Positions 13,378 to 20,205 of a DNA stretch of 20,205 nt are shown here, piece by piece. Both the position numbers and the translations under genes were made by a program. The DNA is from Zymomonas sp. (GTDB lineage Bacteria > Pseudomonadota > Alphaproteobacteria > Sphingomonadales > Sphingomonadaceae). Location of the stretch: NCBI GenBank assembly GCA_027489105.1, contig JAIYAJ010000165.1, forward strand, positions 1 to 20,205, read 5' to 3'. Position 1 is the first letter of the stretch. Each line of letters starts with the position of its first letter. The notes below the pieces were generated by a model, which saw only the letters and a list, made by a program, of their open reading frames with translations, did not search any database and was not told where the DNA came from.

Positions 13378-14121
13378 ATGCGCAGAGGCCACCGCCCATC
13401 CCAATCCCCGTCGAACCGTCCCCGCTTCTGGGGCCGTCATGCCGTCATCGCGGCGCTCGCCAATCCCAATCGGACCGTGAAGCGGCTGTGGGGCACGCGC
13501 GAGGCCGTCACCGCGCTAGACCTGCCGCCCGTGCTGCCCGTGACCTATGCTGACGTGGCCGACCTTGGCCGGCTGGTGCCGCATGATGCGCCGCATCAGG
13601 GGCTGGTGATCGAGGTCGACCCGCTGCCCGAAATCTGGCTGGGCGACCTGCTCGACCAGGGGCGCGACGACCGCCGGCCGCTGATTGTCCTCGATCAGGT
13701 GACCGACCCCCACAATGTCGGCGCGGTACTTCGTTCGGCCGCTGCGTTCGACGCGCTCGGCATCGTCACCCAGGATCGCCATGCGCCGCCTGAGTCCGGT
13801 GCCTTGGCGCGAGCGGCATCGGGTGCGCTGGAGCAGGTTCCCTGGGTCCGCGTGGTGAATCTCGCGCGGTCGCTCGAGGAGATCGCCGAGGCGGGCTTCT
13901 GGCGGGTAGGCCTGACCGGCCATGCCAAGGCGACGCTGGGCGACGTGATGGGCAATGCCCGAATTGCGGTCGTGCTGGGGGCGGAAGGCGAAGGGATGCG
14001 CCAGAACACAGAGGCGCATTGCGACGAACTGGCAAAGCTGCCGATCAGTCCGCGCGTGGAGAGCCTGAACATCTCCAATGCCGCCGCGATCGCGCTCTAC
14101 GCCATCGCCACGCGGGGCTGA
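13378..14121 (+). CDS. rlmB: 23S rRNA (guanosine-2'-O) methyltransferase, TrmH/SpoU family
   Basis: A 247-aa SPOUT methyltransferase. Three family motifs are intact: LDQVTDPHNVGAVLRSAAAF (105-124, with Asn113 and Arg119), VVLGAEGEGMR (198-208) and LPISPRVESLNISNAAAIAL (221-240). The N-terminal part (FWGRHAVIAALANPNR) is the RNA-substrate-binding domain of RlmB. The likely reaction is SAM-dependent 2'-O-methylation of a guanosine in the peptidyl-transferase region of 23S rRNA (G2251 in E. coli). TrmH-family paralogues modify tRNA, so the exact target is inferred from the N-terminal domain. TAAGG precedes the ATG by 8 nt. Confidence 0.92.
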   Translation: MRRGHRPSQSPSNRPRFWGRHAVIAALANPNRTVKRLWGTREAVTALDLPPVLPVTYADVADLGRLVPHDAPHQGLVIEVDPLPEIWLGDLLDQGRDDRRPLIVLDQVTDPHNVGAVLRSAAAFDALGIVTQDRHAPPESGALARAASGALEQVPWVRVVNLARSLEEIAEAGFWRVGLTGHAKATLGDVMGNARIAVVLGAEGEGMRQNTEAHCDELAKLPISPRVESLNISNAAAIALYAIATRG

Positions 14122-14142
14122 AGCGAGCGCGCGAACGGCGCG

Positions 14143-14190
14143 GCCCGGTACGGAACCGGGCAAGAAACGGGAGGACCGGGCAGAGCCCGG
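14143..14190. terminator. Two GC hairpins between convergent rlmB and ferredoxin genes
   Basis: GCCCGGT-ACGGA-ACCGGGC (14143-14161) and CCGGGC-AGA-GCCCGG (14176-14190). On the minus strand the second is followed by TCCTCCCGTTTCTTG. They lie in the 80-nt gap between two stop codons; a termination role is inferred. Confidence 0.5.
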
Positions 14191-14201
14191 CCCCCAACGG
14201 A

Positions 14202-14519
14202 TCAATCCTCGGGAGCGATCGTGACCGTCAGGCCGTCGAGCTCGTCGGACATCGCGATCTGGCAGGACAGGCGCGAACGCTCGTCGCGATGGTCGCTGCT
14301 GTCGAGCAGATCATTCTCGTCGTCGCTCATTTCGGGAAGGACACCGACAAATGCCGGATCGACATAGATGTGGCAGGTCGCGCAGGAGCAGCAACCGCCG
14401 CAGAGCGCCAGAAGCTCGTCGATGCCCGCGTCGCGGATGACTTCCATGACCGACAGGCCGGCCTCAGCATCGAGCACCGACTCTTCACCCTCGCGCGTGA
14501 CGACAACCAACTTGGGCAT
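14202..14519 (-). CDS. [2Fe-2S] ferredoxin, adrenodoxin type
   Basis: A 105-aa plant/vertebrate-type ferredoxin. The cluster ligands are C40-x5-C46-x2-C49 and C86 (in RLSCQIAM). Two further cysteines, C43 and C44, lie inside the loop ([11 protein letters not shown]). The segment [11 protein letters not shown] is the acidic partner-binding helix of the adrenodoxin/putidaredoxin subgroup. Such proteins deliver electrons to cytochromes P450, oxygenases or iron-sulfur assembly; no partner gene is adjacent, so the role is open. The start at ATG 14519 follows GGGGGAG by 5 nt; a GTG two codons earlier is less likely. Confidence 0.94.
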   Translation of the reverse strand: MPKLVVVTREGEESVLDAEAGLSVMEVIRDAGIDELLALCGGCCSCATCHIYVDPAFVGVLPEMSDDENDLLDSSDHRDERSRLSCQIAMSDELDGLTVTIAPED

Positions 14520-14600
14520 TAGCACTCCCCCGACAATAAGACTGCGGATTTGGCGCGGCTATGTCGCGCAAGCCCAGCGAAATCAAGAGCAGGAACCGAA

Positions 14601-15236
14601 ATGAGCCTTTCTGCGGAGCAATTGCGACAGGGTCTGGATGCGCTGGCGGCCCTGGAACCCGCTTTCGCCCGGATGATCGCCGCTATCGGCTATCCCGAAC
14701 CCCGCATCCGCGATCGCGGCTATCAGACGCTGCTGCGTACGATCGTCGGGCAACAGGTCAGCGTGGCAGCGGCCAATGCGATCTGGTCGAAGCTCGAAGC
14801 CATCGTCGGCGGAGGCCTCGCCCCGGAGAGCGTAGCGGCTGCCTCCGACGAGACGCTGCGCCTCGCCGGCCTGTCGCGCCAGAAGGCAGCCTATGCCCAC
14901 AGCCTCGCCGAGCATGTCGCCGACGGCAGAATCGACTTCGCCAAGCTTCCTGCAGACGACGAGGAGGCGATCGCGCAGATGACTGCGATCAAGGGCATCG
15001 GGCGCTGGTCGGCCGAGATCTATCTGCTCTTCGCCGAGGGACGCCCCGACATCTGGCCGGCGGGCGACCTCGCCGTGCAGATCGAGACCGGTCGCCTCCT
15101 GGGCCTGCCCGAGCGCCCGTCCGAGCGCGAGACCCGACACCTGGCCGAGGCCTGGCGCCCACATCGTGGCGCGGCGGCCATCTTCACCTGGCACAGCTAT
15201 TCCGCTCGAGCCGCCGCAGTGAAGCAGCCGCTCTGA
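14601..15236 (+). CDS. DNA-3-methyladenine glycosylase II (AlkA-type HhH-GPD)
   Basis: A 211-aa helix-hairpin-helix glycosylase. The N-terminal helical part has TLLRTIVGQQVSVAAA (43-58). The hairpin is TAIKGIGRWSAEIYLLF (128-144) and the catalytic aspartate is D156 in WPAGDLAVQ. It excises alkylated purines such as 3-methyladenine and starts base-excision repair. It lacks the N-terminal domain of E. coli AlkA and is of the short type common in alphaproteobacteria. The start is ATG 14601 with AGGA upstream; the open frame before it is not supported. Its stop lies 6 nt from the convergent autotransporter stop, leaving no room for a separate terminator. Confidence 0.92.
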   Translation: MSLSAEQLRQGLDALAALEPAFARMIAAIGYPEPRIRDRGYQTLLRTIVGQQVSVAAANAIWSKLEAIVGGGLAPESVAAASDETLRLAGLSRQKAAYAHSLAEHVADGRIDFAKLPADDEEAIAQMTAIKGIGRWSAEIYLLFAEGRPDIWPAGDLAVQIETGRLLGLPERPSERETRHLAEAWRPHRGAAAIFTWHSYSARAAAVKQPL

Positions 15237-15242
15237 CCACGA

Positions 15243-18200
15243 TCAGAAGGCCAGCCGGGCGGTGAGGGTGAAAGCGGTATCGCTGTAGCCGCTCTCTTCG
15301 CGCCGGTCGCCGGCGAGCGACACGAGAAATCCCGGCGTCCGGAAGCTCAAGCCAGCCCCCGCCTGCACCGAGCTTCCGCCGAGCCGGGCGCTGGTCATGT
15401 CGAAACTGCTTCCACCCGCCAGGAACTGCGCCGACAGCGCCGACACCGTATGATCGAGTTGCAGCGAATATCCCCCGCGCAGGTTGAAGCCGATCGCCTG
15501 CTCCTCGCCCAGAGGCAGCTCATAGCCAATGGCGAGGCGGACATTTTCGAGCAGCGCCTTATCAGTCCGGCCATCGACTGCCAGATCGAGATCGCCGCCG
15601 CCGCTCATCCTATAGCCGCCCTGCCTGAGCCGGGTGTAGGAGAGGCTGTTCGACGGTTCGATCGAGAAGCGACCGAGGGAAAAGCGTGCACCGATTATGG
15701 CATCGCCGGACAGGATCTTGCCGGTCCAGCGCGACGACTGCGTCGCCAACAGATCACCGATCGTGATCTGCCGCTGGAAGTCGTAGCTGGTCCAGCCATA
15801 GCCGGCCGACAGCTGGGTGAAGAAGGGCCCACCATGCCAACCGGCATAGAGATCGACGAGTTTGGAATTGACGCTGAACGGCTTGTTGGACACCGCCGTC
15901 ATGCCATCTATCCGCACGTCGTCCCAGGCGAAACTGGACGCCAGACCGATGGTGAGCGAGCGGCTGAGCGCATAGTCGGCACCGAAGGACAGGGTGTAGC
16001 GATCGCTCTCGAAGCCGGGATCGTCCAGCGCATCACGATGCCGTAGCAGGTTTGCGCTCTGCTGGATCCAGGGCGTGAAGCCGATCGCATCGGATTCGCG
16101 CCATGGCTCCATCGCTGCCAGTGCATCCAGCCGTCCGCGCACCGCTCCGCTGGCGCCCATCGTCAGTGCCTGCGCTAGCCGGATCGGCATCGCCCCGTAA
16201 CCGGCCGGTATGATCTGGCGATAAGCCGCCCGCACCGACGCCTGGTCGGGCAGGTTCGCGATGGTCTGGAAAGTGCTGCCATTGCCGAATGCGACCATCG
16301 ACTGGTCGAACAGCGCGGCGACCCCAGGCGTGAAGCCCGCCTCGCTGCCGGTTCGCTGATGCAGCGTGACGCTCAACGTCCCGTTGCTGATGCCATAGTC
16401 GCCCAGCGTGTAGAGATAGGGCAGCGAATCCTGGCTGATCAGGGTCGACAGATGATCGGTGCTGATACCGCCTCCCGCCGTGAGCACCTGGATCGGAGCG
16501 GTACCGGGCTGATCGGTAATGTAGAGGCTGATCCGGCTGTCCCCGAGGAAGCTTGCCGTTCCGGTCAGATTCACGCCCAGGCTACCGGTGGCGATCGGGA
16601 TGATGAGCTGCGAATTGCCCGAAGCTGTCAGCGACGACAGCAGTGGTGCCGCCGTCCCGAGGTCGAGCGTCGCGCTGTCGGTGAGGCTGACCGACAACGT
16701 GCCGCCGGTGCCGATGGTGAGGCTGCTGGCAAAGCTGGTCGTGCCCGACAGCGACAGCAGATTGTCGCCGCTGCCGAACGCGATCGCTCCGCTCAGCGTC
16801 CCCGAATTGGCGCTGTAGGTCGAATCGCCCGATCCGAAGCGGATGTCACCGATGATCTTGCCGCTGTTGGAGACGGTCACAGCCTGCGCGCCGGCGCTCA
16901 GGTCGATCGCGACGGCCTCGACGCCGCTCGCCGAAATCGTCCCACTGTTCACGATCGAAGCGATCGTGCCGCCTTCGTCCAGGATCGCCGTCGCGCTGCC
17001 GCTGCCGACGCTGCTGGCGATGGCGCCGATCGCTCCGCTGTTCACGAGCGTGTCGACTGTCGAACCGGCGCGCAGAACGACCGCCTGCGCGACCGATGCA
17101 ACGTCGGTTTCGACGGTCGAATCGGTGGCCGAGATCGAACCCTGATTGACGATCGCAGGGACCGTCGCGGCATCGCCGACCTCGAGCGCGATGGCGGTGG
17201 CCGCCCGCGTCGTCGCAGTGATCGTAGCGTTGCTCTGGTTGATCAGGCCGCCCTCGACCAAGACCGCCGCGTCATCCGAGCCCGCGATGCGCACGCTCGT
17301 CACCGAATATCCATATTCGGTACCCGCCCCGCTGATCGCCGAACGGTTGACGATGCCATAGCCGTCATCGGAGCCGCTCTCCCCGACGGCGGAAATCAGA
17401 ATGTCGGTGCTACTGCCTTCGACCGACGTGACGAGCAGCGCGGTGCTTCCGTTCGTCCCGACCAGCGCGCCCGCGACCAACGTGTCCGAACTCGACACCG
17501 CCGTGTCGCCTACGCGCACGCCCGCCGAGCTTTCATAATAACGGTCGTTGACGAAGCCGCCCGTGATATCGGCCGAGATCTGCACGACGGTACCCGATGC
17601 CGCGTAGATGCTGACCGTATTGCCGTCACTGTCCGTGCCGGTCGTGGCCGATTGACCGGCGCTGACCGTGCCCGCGACGGTCACCGTACCGTCGACAGGC
17701 GCCGCGATCAGGACCGCCGTGGCATTGTCCGCCGATGCGTAGCTGCTGCCGGTCAGCGTGACGTCGCCGGTCACGGGCGCATAGATGCCAAGGCCAACCG
17801 AATCGCTGCCGGTAACGATCAGACTGTTGAGCGTGATATCGCCCAGCATGGGGGCTTCAATCGACACCGCATGGGCACCGACGCCGCCGACCGATATCGT
17901 GCTGTCGCTCGATCCGAGGATCGATCCGGTCAACAGATCGCCGGTGACTCGGATGCCGTAATTGTCGCTGCCTTCGGACCCGGTGACGCTGATCGTTCCA
18001 TCGTTGGTGATGGTCGCCGACCGTCCGCCGCTGGCATCGACCAGCAGCGCCGTCGCTCCGGTCGACGCGCTCGACCCGATCGTGCCCTCGTTGGTGACGT
18101 CGTTGTCGCTGTCGACCAGAAGCGCGGGGCCCTCATCCTCGACGATGATCGAGCCGGCGCTGGTGACGCTGACATCGCCAGCGCTGTCATTGGCAGCCGT

Positions 18201-18359
18201 TGCGGTAGCGACGGCGGTCGTCCGCGCGGTCGATACGCTAAGCGGATCGGCCTGCGCCGAGGTGGTGGAAAGACCTGCGGCGAGAGCGGCAAGACCTATA
18301 CCTGTCGACCACCGGCTATGGCGAAGGGCGGCGAGGCGATGGGTCGAGCGGTCGGACAT
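15243..18359 (-). CDS. Classical (type Va) autotransporter protein
   Basis: A 1038-aa protein. The signal peptide spans residues 1-37 (cleavage after AQA). The passenger, about 38-700, is rich in Ser, Thr, Gly, Val and Ala. It has irregular repeats of N-x-G-(T/S/A/K)-(I/L) (TNEGTI, TNDGTI, VNQGSI, VNSGAI, VNSGTI, SNSGKI, NSGTL), each probably a turn of a beta-helix. The C-terminal translocator barrel, about 738-1038, starts GAVRGRLDALAAMEPW and ends LTARLAF with the terminal Phe needed for Bam insertion. No protease triad or other enzymatic motif was seen, so an adhesin or surface-structure role is likely. The ATG 18359 gives the signal peptide and has AGAGGA 8 nt upstream, but both lie inside a long inverted repeat (18357-18413). 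Confidence 0.92.
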   Translation of the reverse strand: MSDRSTHRLAALRHSRWSTGIGLAALAAGLSTTSAQADPLSVSTARTTAVATATAANDSAGDVSVTSAGSIIVEDEGPALLVDSDNDVTNEGTIGSSASTGATALLVDASGGRSATITNDGTISVTGSEGSDNYGIRVTGDLLTGSILGSSDSTISVGGVGAHAVSIEAPMLGDITLNSLIVTGSDSVGLGIYAPVTGDVTLTGSSYASADNATAVLIAAPVDGTVTVAGTVSAGQSATTGTDSDGNTVSIYAASGTVVQISADITGGFVNDRYYESSAGVRVGDTAVSSSDTLVAGALVGTNGSTALLVTSVEGSSTDILISAVGESGSDDGYGIVNRSAISGAGTEYGYSVTSVRIAGSDDAAVLVEGGLINQSNATITATTRAATAIALEVGDAATVPAIVNQGSISATDSTVETDVASVAQAVVLRAGSTVDTLVNSGAIGAIASSVGSGSATAILDEGGTIASIVNSGTISASGVEAVAIDLSAGAQAVTVSNSGKIIGDIRFGSGDSTYSANSGTLSGAIAFGSGDNLLSLSGTTSFASSLTIGTGGTLSVSLTDSATLDLGTAAPLLSSLTASGNSQLIIPIATGSLGVNLTGTASFLGDSRISLYITDQPGTAPIQVLTAGGGISTDHLSTLISQDSLPYLYTLGDYGISNGTLSVTLHQRTGSEAGFTPGVAALFDQSMVAFGNGSTFQTIANLPDQASVRAAYRQIIPAGYGAMPIRLAQALTMGASGAVRGRLDALAAMEPWRESDAIGFTPWIQQSANLLRHRDALDDPGFESDRYTLSFGADYALSRSLTIGLASSFAWDDVRIDGMTAVSNKPFSVNSKLVDLYAGWHGGPFFTQLSAGYGWTSYDFQRQITIGDLLATQSSRWTGKILSGDAIIGARFSLGRFSIEPSNSLSYTRLRQGGYRMSGGGDLDLAVDGRTDKALLENVRLAIGYELPLGEEQAIGFNLRGGYSLQLDHTVSALSAQFLAGGSSFDMTSARLGGSSVQAGAGLSFRTPGFLVSLAGDRREESGYSDTAFTLTARLAF

Positions 18360-18413
18360 GAAACATCCTCTGCGGGGGCGGGGAGCCACCGCTTAGGCAG
18401 AGGAGGTTTCATG
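18357..18413 (-). promoter_or_regulatory. Inverted repeat burying the autotransporter ribosome-binding site and start codon
   Basis: CATGAAACATCCTCTGC (18357-18373) and GCAGAGGAGGTTTCATG (18397-18413) are inverted copies matching at 16 of 17 positions, separated by 23 nt that can form a further GCGG/CCGC helix. In the autotransporter mRNA the 3' arm contains the Shine-Dalgarno AGAGGA and the AUG, both fully paired with the 5' arm. This predicts strong occlusion of translation initiation unless the leader is shortened, unwound or bound by a trans-acting factor. Confidence 0.7.
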
Positions 18414-18448
18414 CAATTTCCGATCGATGTCGGCGGCGACACACGACC

Positions 18449-18466
18449 GCTACAAAGCGGCTACAA
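18449..18466 (-). promoter_or_regulatory. 11-bp-spaced direct repeat upstream of the autotransporter
   Basis: Minus-strand TTGTAGC occurs twice with a period of 11 bp (18466-18460 and 18455-18449). One-helical-turn direct repeats are typical of OmpR/PhoB-family response-regulator sites. The same bases also form CCGCT-ACAA-AGCGG (18447-18460), which could instead be a weak pheT terminator. Confidence 0.35.
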
Positions 18467-18486
18467 TCGCCCGAAACGGCAAATTC

Positions 18487-20205
18487 CTAAGCGCGCAGGC
18501 GCGCGCCGGCCTTCGCTGCTGCTGCCACGACGCGCTCGGAGATGGCCTGGAGTTCGGCGTCGGTGAAGCTCTTCTCCGACGGCTGAAGCACCACCTCGAT
18601 CGCGACCGACTTCTCGCCCTCGGGCACGCCCTGCCCCTGGAAGACGTCGAACAGACGGGCCTCGAGGATCGCGCTCTTGTCGGCGCCCCGAACCGCTCGC
18701 AGCAGATCATCGCCCGCCTTGTCCGCTGCCATCAGGAAGGCGAAGTCGCGGCGGACCGGCTGGAGCGAGGGCGGTGCATAGGCGTCGCGCATATGATCGC
18801 TGCCGCCGCGCTTGGCGGGCACCGCGTCGAGGAAGATCTCCCCCGCCACGACGACACCATCGATATCGAACGCCTTGGCGATCGCCGGATGAAGTTCGCC
18901 GAACTCGGCCAGCACGGTCTTGGGGCCGAGCCGCAGCGAGCCCGAGCGGCCCGGATGATAGATGCCGCTCGCCTGCGCCTCGTACAACTGGACCCGGTCG
19001 ACGGGCGCACCGATCGCACCGAGCAGCGCGACCGCCTCCGCCTTGGCGTCGAAGGCATCGAACGGCTGGGCCTTGCCCGTCCGCCAGTCGCGTGCCGTGC
19101 GGTCGCCGGCGAGCAGGAAGCCGAGAGTCAGCCCCTCGCCGGTCGCCAGATAGCGGCGGCCAATCTCGAACAGGCGGATGCTTCCCGCACCGCGATCGGC
19201 GTTGCGGCGCGCGGCGGCGATGAGCCCCGGCAACAGCGACGGCCGCATGACCTTAAGGTCCTCGCTGATCGGATTCGCCAGCGTCCACGCACCGCCGCCA
19301 AAGGGGGCCGCCTCGGCCTCGCTGATGAAGCTCCAGGTGACCGCTTCGTTCAGCCCGCGCGCCGCCGCCGTCCGACGTGCACGGCGCTCGATCTTCTGCA
19401 GCAGCGTCGCGGTCGGCCGTGCGACGCCTTCGGCGCGGGGCAGAGGGGTCGACGGGATGTTGTCGATCCCGACGATGCGGACGACTTCCTCGACCAGGTC
19501 GGCCGGCCCGTCGACGTCGCGGCGCCAGCTTGGCACCGACACGTTCCAGACGGCGTCGATGCCGAAGCCTAGCGAGGTCAGGATCGCGCGCTGGCGATCG
19601 ACCTCGACATGAAGCCCTGCGAGCTTCTCGGTCAGAGTCGGGTCGTAGCGCAGCGCCTTGGTGCCCGAGGGCGGCGTGCCCGCTTCGACGACCTGCGTCG
19701 GCGTGCCGCCGCACAGCTCGACCACCAGCCTGGTCGCAATGGCGAGGCCATTGGCGAGGAACTGGGGGTCGACGCCGCGTTCGAAGCGGGTCCGCGCGTC
19801 CGAGGTGATCCCCAGCTTCTGACCGGTGCGGGCGACCGCTTCCGGCGTGAAATAGGCGCACTCGATCAGCACGTCTGTCGTGGCCCCGGTGACGCCGGTC
19901 TTCTCGCCGCCCATGATGCCGGCGATATCGTCCGCGCCATTGGCGTCGGCGATGACGGTCATCGTCTCGTCGAGCGTGTAGCTCTTCTCGTTGAGCGCCA
20001 GCACCTGCTCGCCCGGCTTCGCCTTGCGCGCCACCAACGGCCCGTGCAGCTTCGCCAGGTCATAGACGTGCAGCGGGCGACCGTGATCGAGCATCACATA
20101 GTTGGTGATGTCGACGAGCGCGGAGATCGGCCGCTGGCCGACCGCCTTCAAGCGCTTGGCCATCCATTCGGGGCTGTCGCCGTTGACCACGCCGCGCACC
20201 ACGCG
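18487..20205 (-). CDS. pheT: Phenylalanyl-tRNA synthetase beta subunit, partial (5' end outside the window)
   Basis: About 573 C-terminal residues of PheT; the frame is open to the right edge. The tRNA-binding N-terminal domain (about 220 residues by comparison with the family) lies outside. Visible domains in order: B3/B4 editing domain (ISALVDITNYVMLDHGRPLH), B5 (SVPSWRRDVDGPADLVEEV, then RIVGIDNIPSTPLP), a catalytic-like core (VTWSFISEAEAAPFGG, LANPISEDLKVMRPSLLPGL), and the C-terminal anticodon-binding FDX-ACB domain (QPVRRDFAFLMAADK, and FDVFQGQGVPEGEKSVAIEV). With PheS it forms the alpha2-beta2 enzyme that charges tRNA-Phe; the beta chain edits mischarged tyrosine. pheS is expected immediately upstream, beyond the window. 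Confidence 0.97.
   Translation of the reverse strand, partial: RVVRGVVNGDSPEWMAKRLKAVGQRPISALVDITNYVMLDHGRPLHVYDLAKLHGPLVARKAKPGEQVLALNEKSYTLDETMTVIADANGADDIAGIMGGEKTGVTGATTDVLIECAYFTPEAVARTGQKLGITSDARTRFERGVDPQFLANGLAIATRLVVELCGGTPTQVVEAGTPPSGTKALRYDPTLTEKLAGLHVEVDRQRAILTSLGFGIDAVWNVSVPSWRRDVDGPADLVEEVVRIVGIDNIPSTPLPRAEGVARPTATLLQKIERRARRTAAARGLNEAVTWSFISEAEAAPFGGGAWTLANPISEDLKVMRPSLLPGLIAAARRNADRGAGSIRLFEIGRRYLATGEGLTLGFLLAGDRTARDWRTGKAQPFDAFDAKAEAVALLGAIGAPVDRVQLYEAQASGIYHPGRSGSLRLGPKTVLAEFGELHPAIAKAFDIDGVVVAGEIFLDAVPAKRGGSDHMRDAYAPPSLQPVRRDFAFLMAADKAGDDLLRAVRGADKSAILEARLFDVFQGQGVPEGEKSVAIEVVLQPSEKSFTDAELQAISERVVAAAAKAGARLRA

Noticed and set aside
16359..18566. A 735-codon open frame on the plus strand opposite the autotransporter.
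   Set aside because: It is extremely rich in Arg, Asp and Ala with no domain, and is the expected antisense shadow of a GC-rich, repeat-bearing gene.
18411..18566. A plus-strand ATG with a GAGGAGG site that would encode a 51-aa basic peptide.
   Set aside because: It is the mirror arm of the inverted repeat and runs antisense into pheT; the composition is Arg-rich with no signal. Coincidence is more likely than a gene.

Overview
This is a GC-rich chromosomal segment with the codon use and gene content of an alphaproteobacterium, most probably a member of the Sphingomonadales. Reasons are the split MetH, the ArsR/methyltransferase-metF-metH cluster, a sphingan-like polysaccharide export operon, and the style of the IhfB, MlaA and autotransporter proteins. 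The taxonomic call is inference from protein character, not from a search.

Layout: (1) 1-3432, minus strand: a methionine/one-carbon operon consisting of an ArsR-type regulator fused to a SAM-dependent methyltransferase, metF, and methionine synthase split into a homocysteine-binding polypeptide and a pterin/cobalamin polypeptide that runs off the left edge. A perfect 16-bp palindrome at 3407-3422 lies between a candidate -35 and -10 and is a good operator for the regulator. (2) 3542-4838, plus strand: the outer-membrane lipid-asymmetry lipoprotein MlaA and a tiny 64-aa lipoprotein, closed by a strong terminator. (3) 4873-9823, minus strand: a compact exopolysaccharide export operon in the order short OPX protein, outer-membrane beta-barrel, Wzz-like co-polymerase, tyrosine autokinase, and a secreted class A acid phosphatase homologue that has lost most catalytic residues. 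The first four genes overlap or nearly touch. (4) 10042-10360, minus strand: a tRNA-Leu(UAA) gene interrupted by a 230-nt group I intron between U34 and A35. (5) 10431-14519: ihfB, a class I cytochrome c, a GT4 glycosyltransferase with an extra C-terminal domain, tRNA-Tyr, rlmB and a [2Fe-2S] ferredoxin. (6) 14601-15236: an AlkA-type DNA glycosylase, convergent with (7) a 1038-aa classical autotransporter whose ribosome-binding site and start codon are buried in a 17-bp inverted repeat. (8) 18487 to the right edge: pheT, partial.

The signals most worth following are the self-splicing intron in tRNA-Leu, the start-codon-sequestering hairpin of the autotransporter, the SAH/SAM-type operator with a possibly leaderless regulator gene, the short OPX plus beta-barrel pairing, and the degenerate phosphatase in the export operon. 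No CRISPR array, insertion sequence, prophage or dedicated defence system is visible. The window is ordinary chromosomal backbone carrying a few unusual RNA and regulatory elements.
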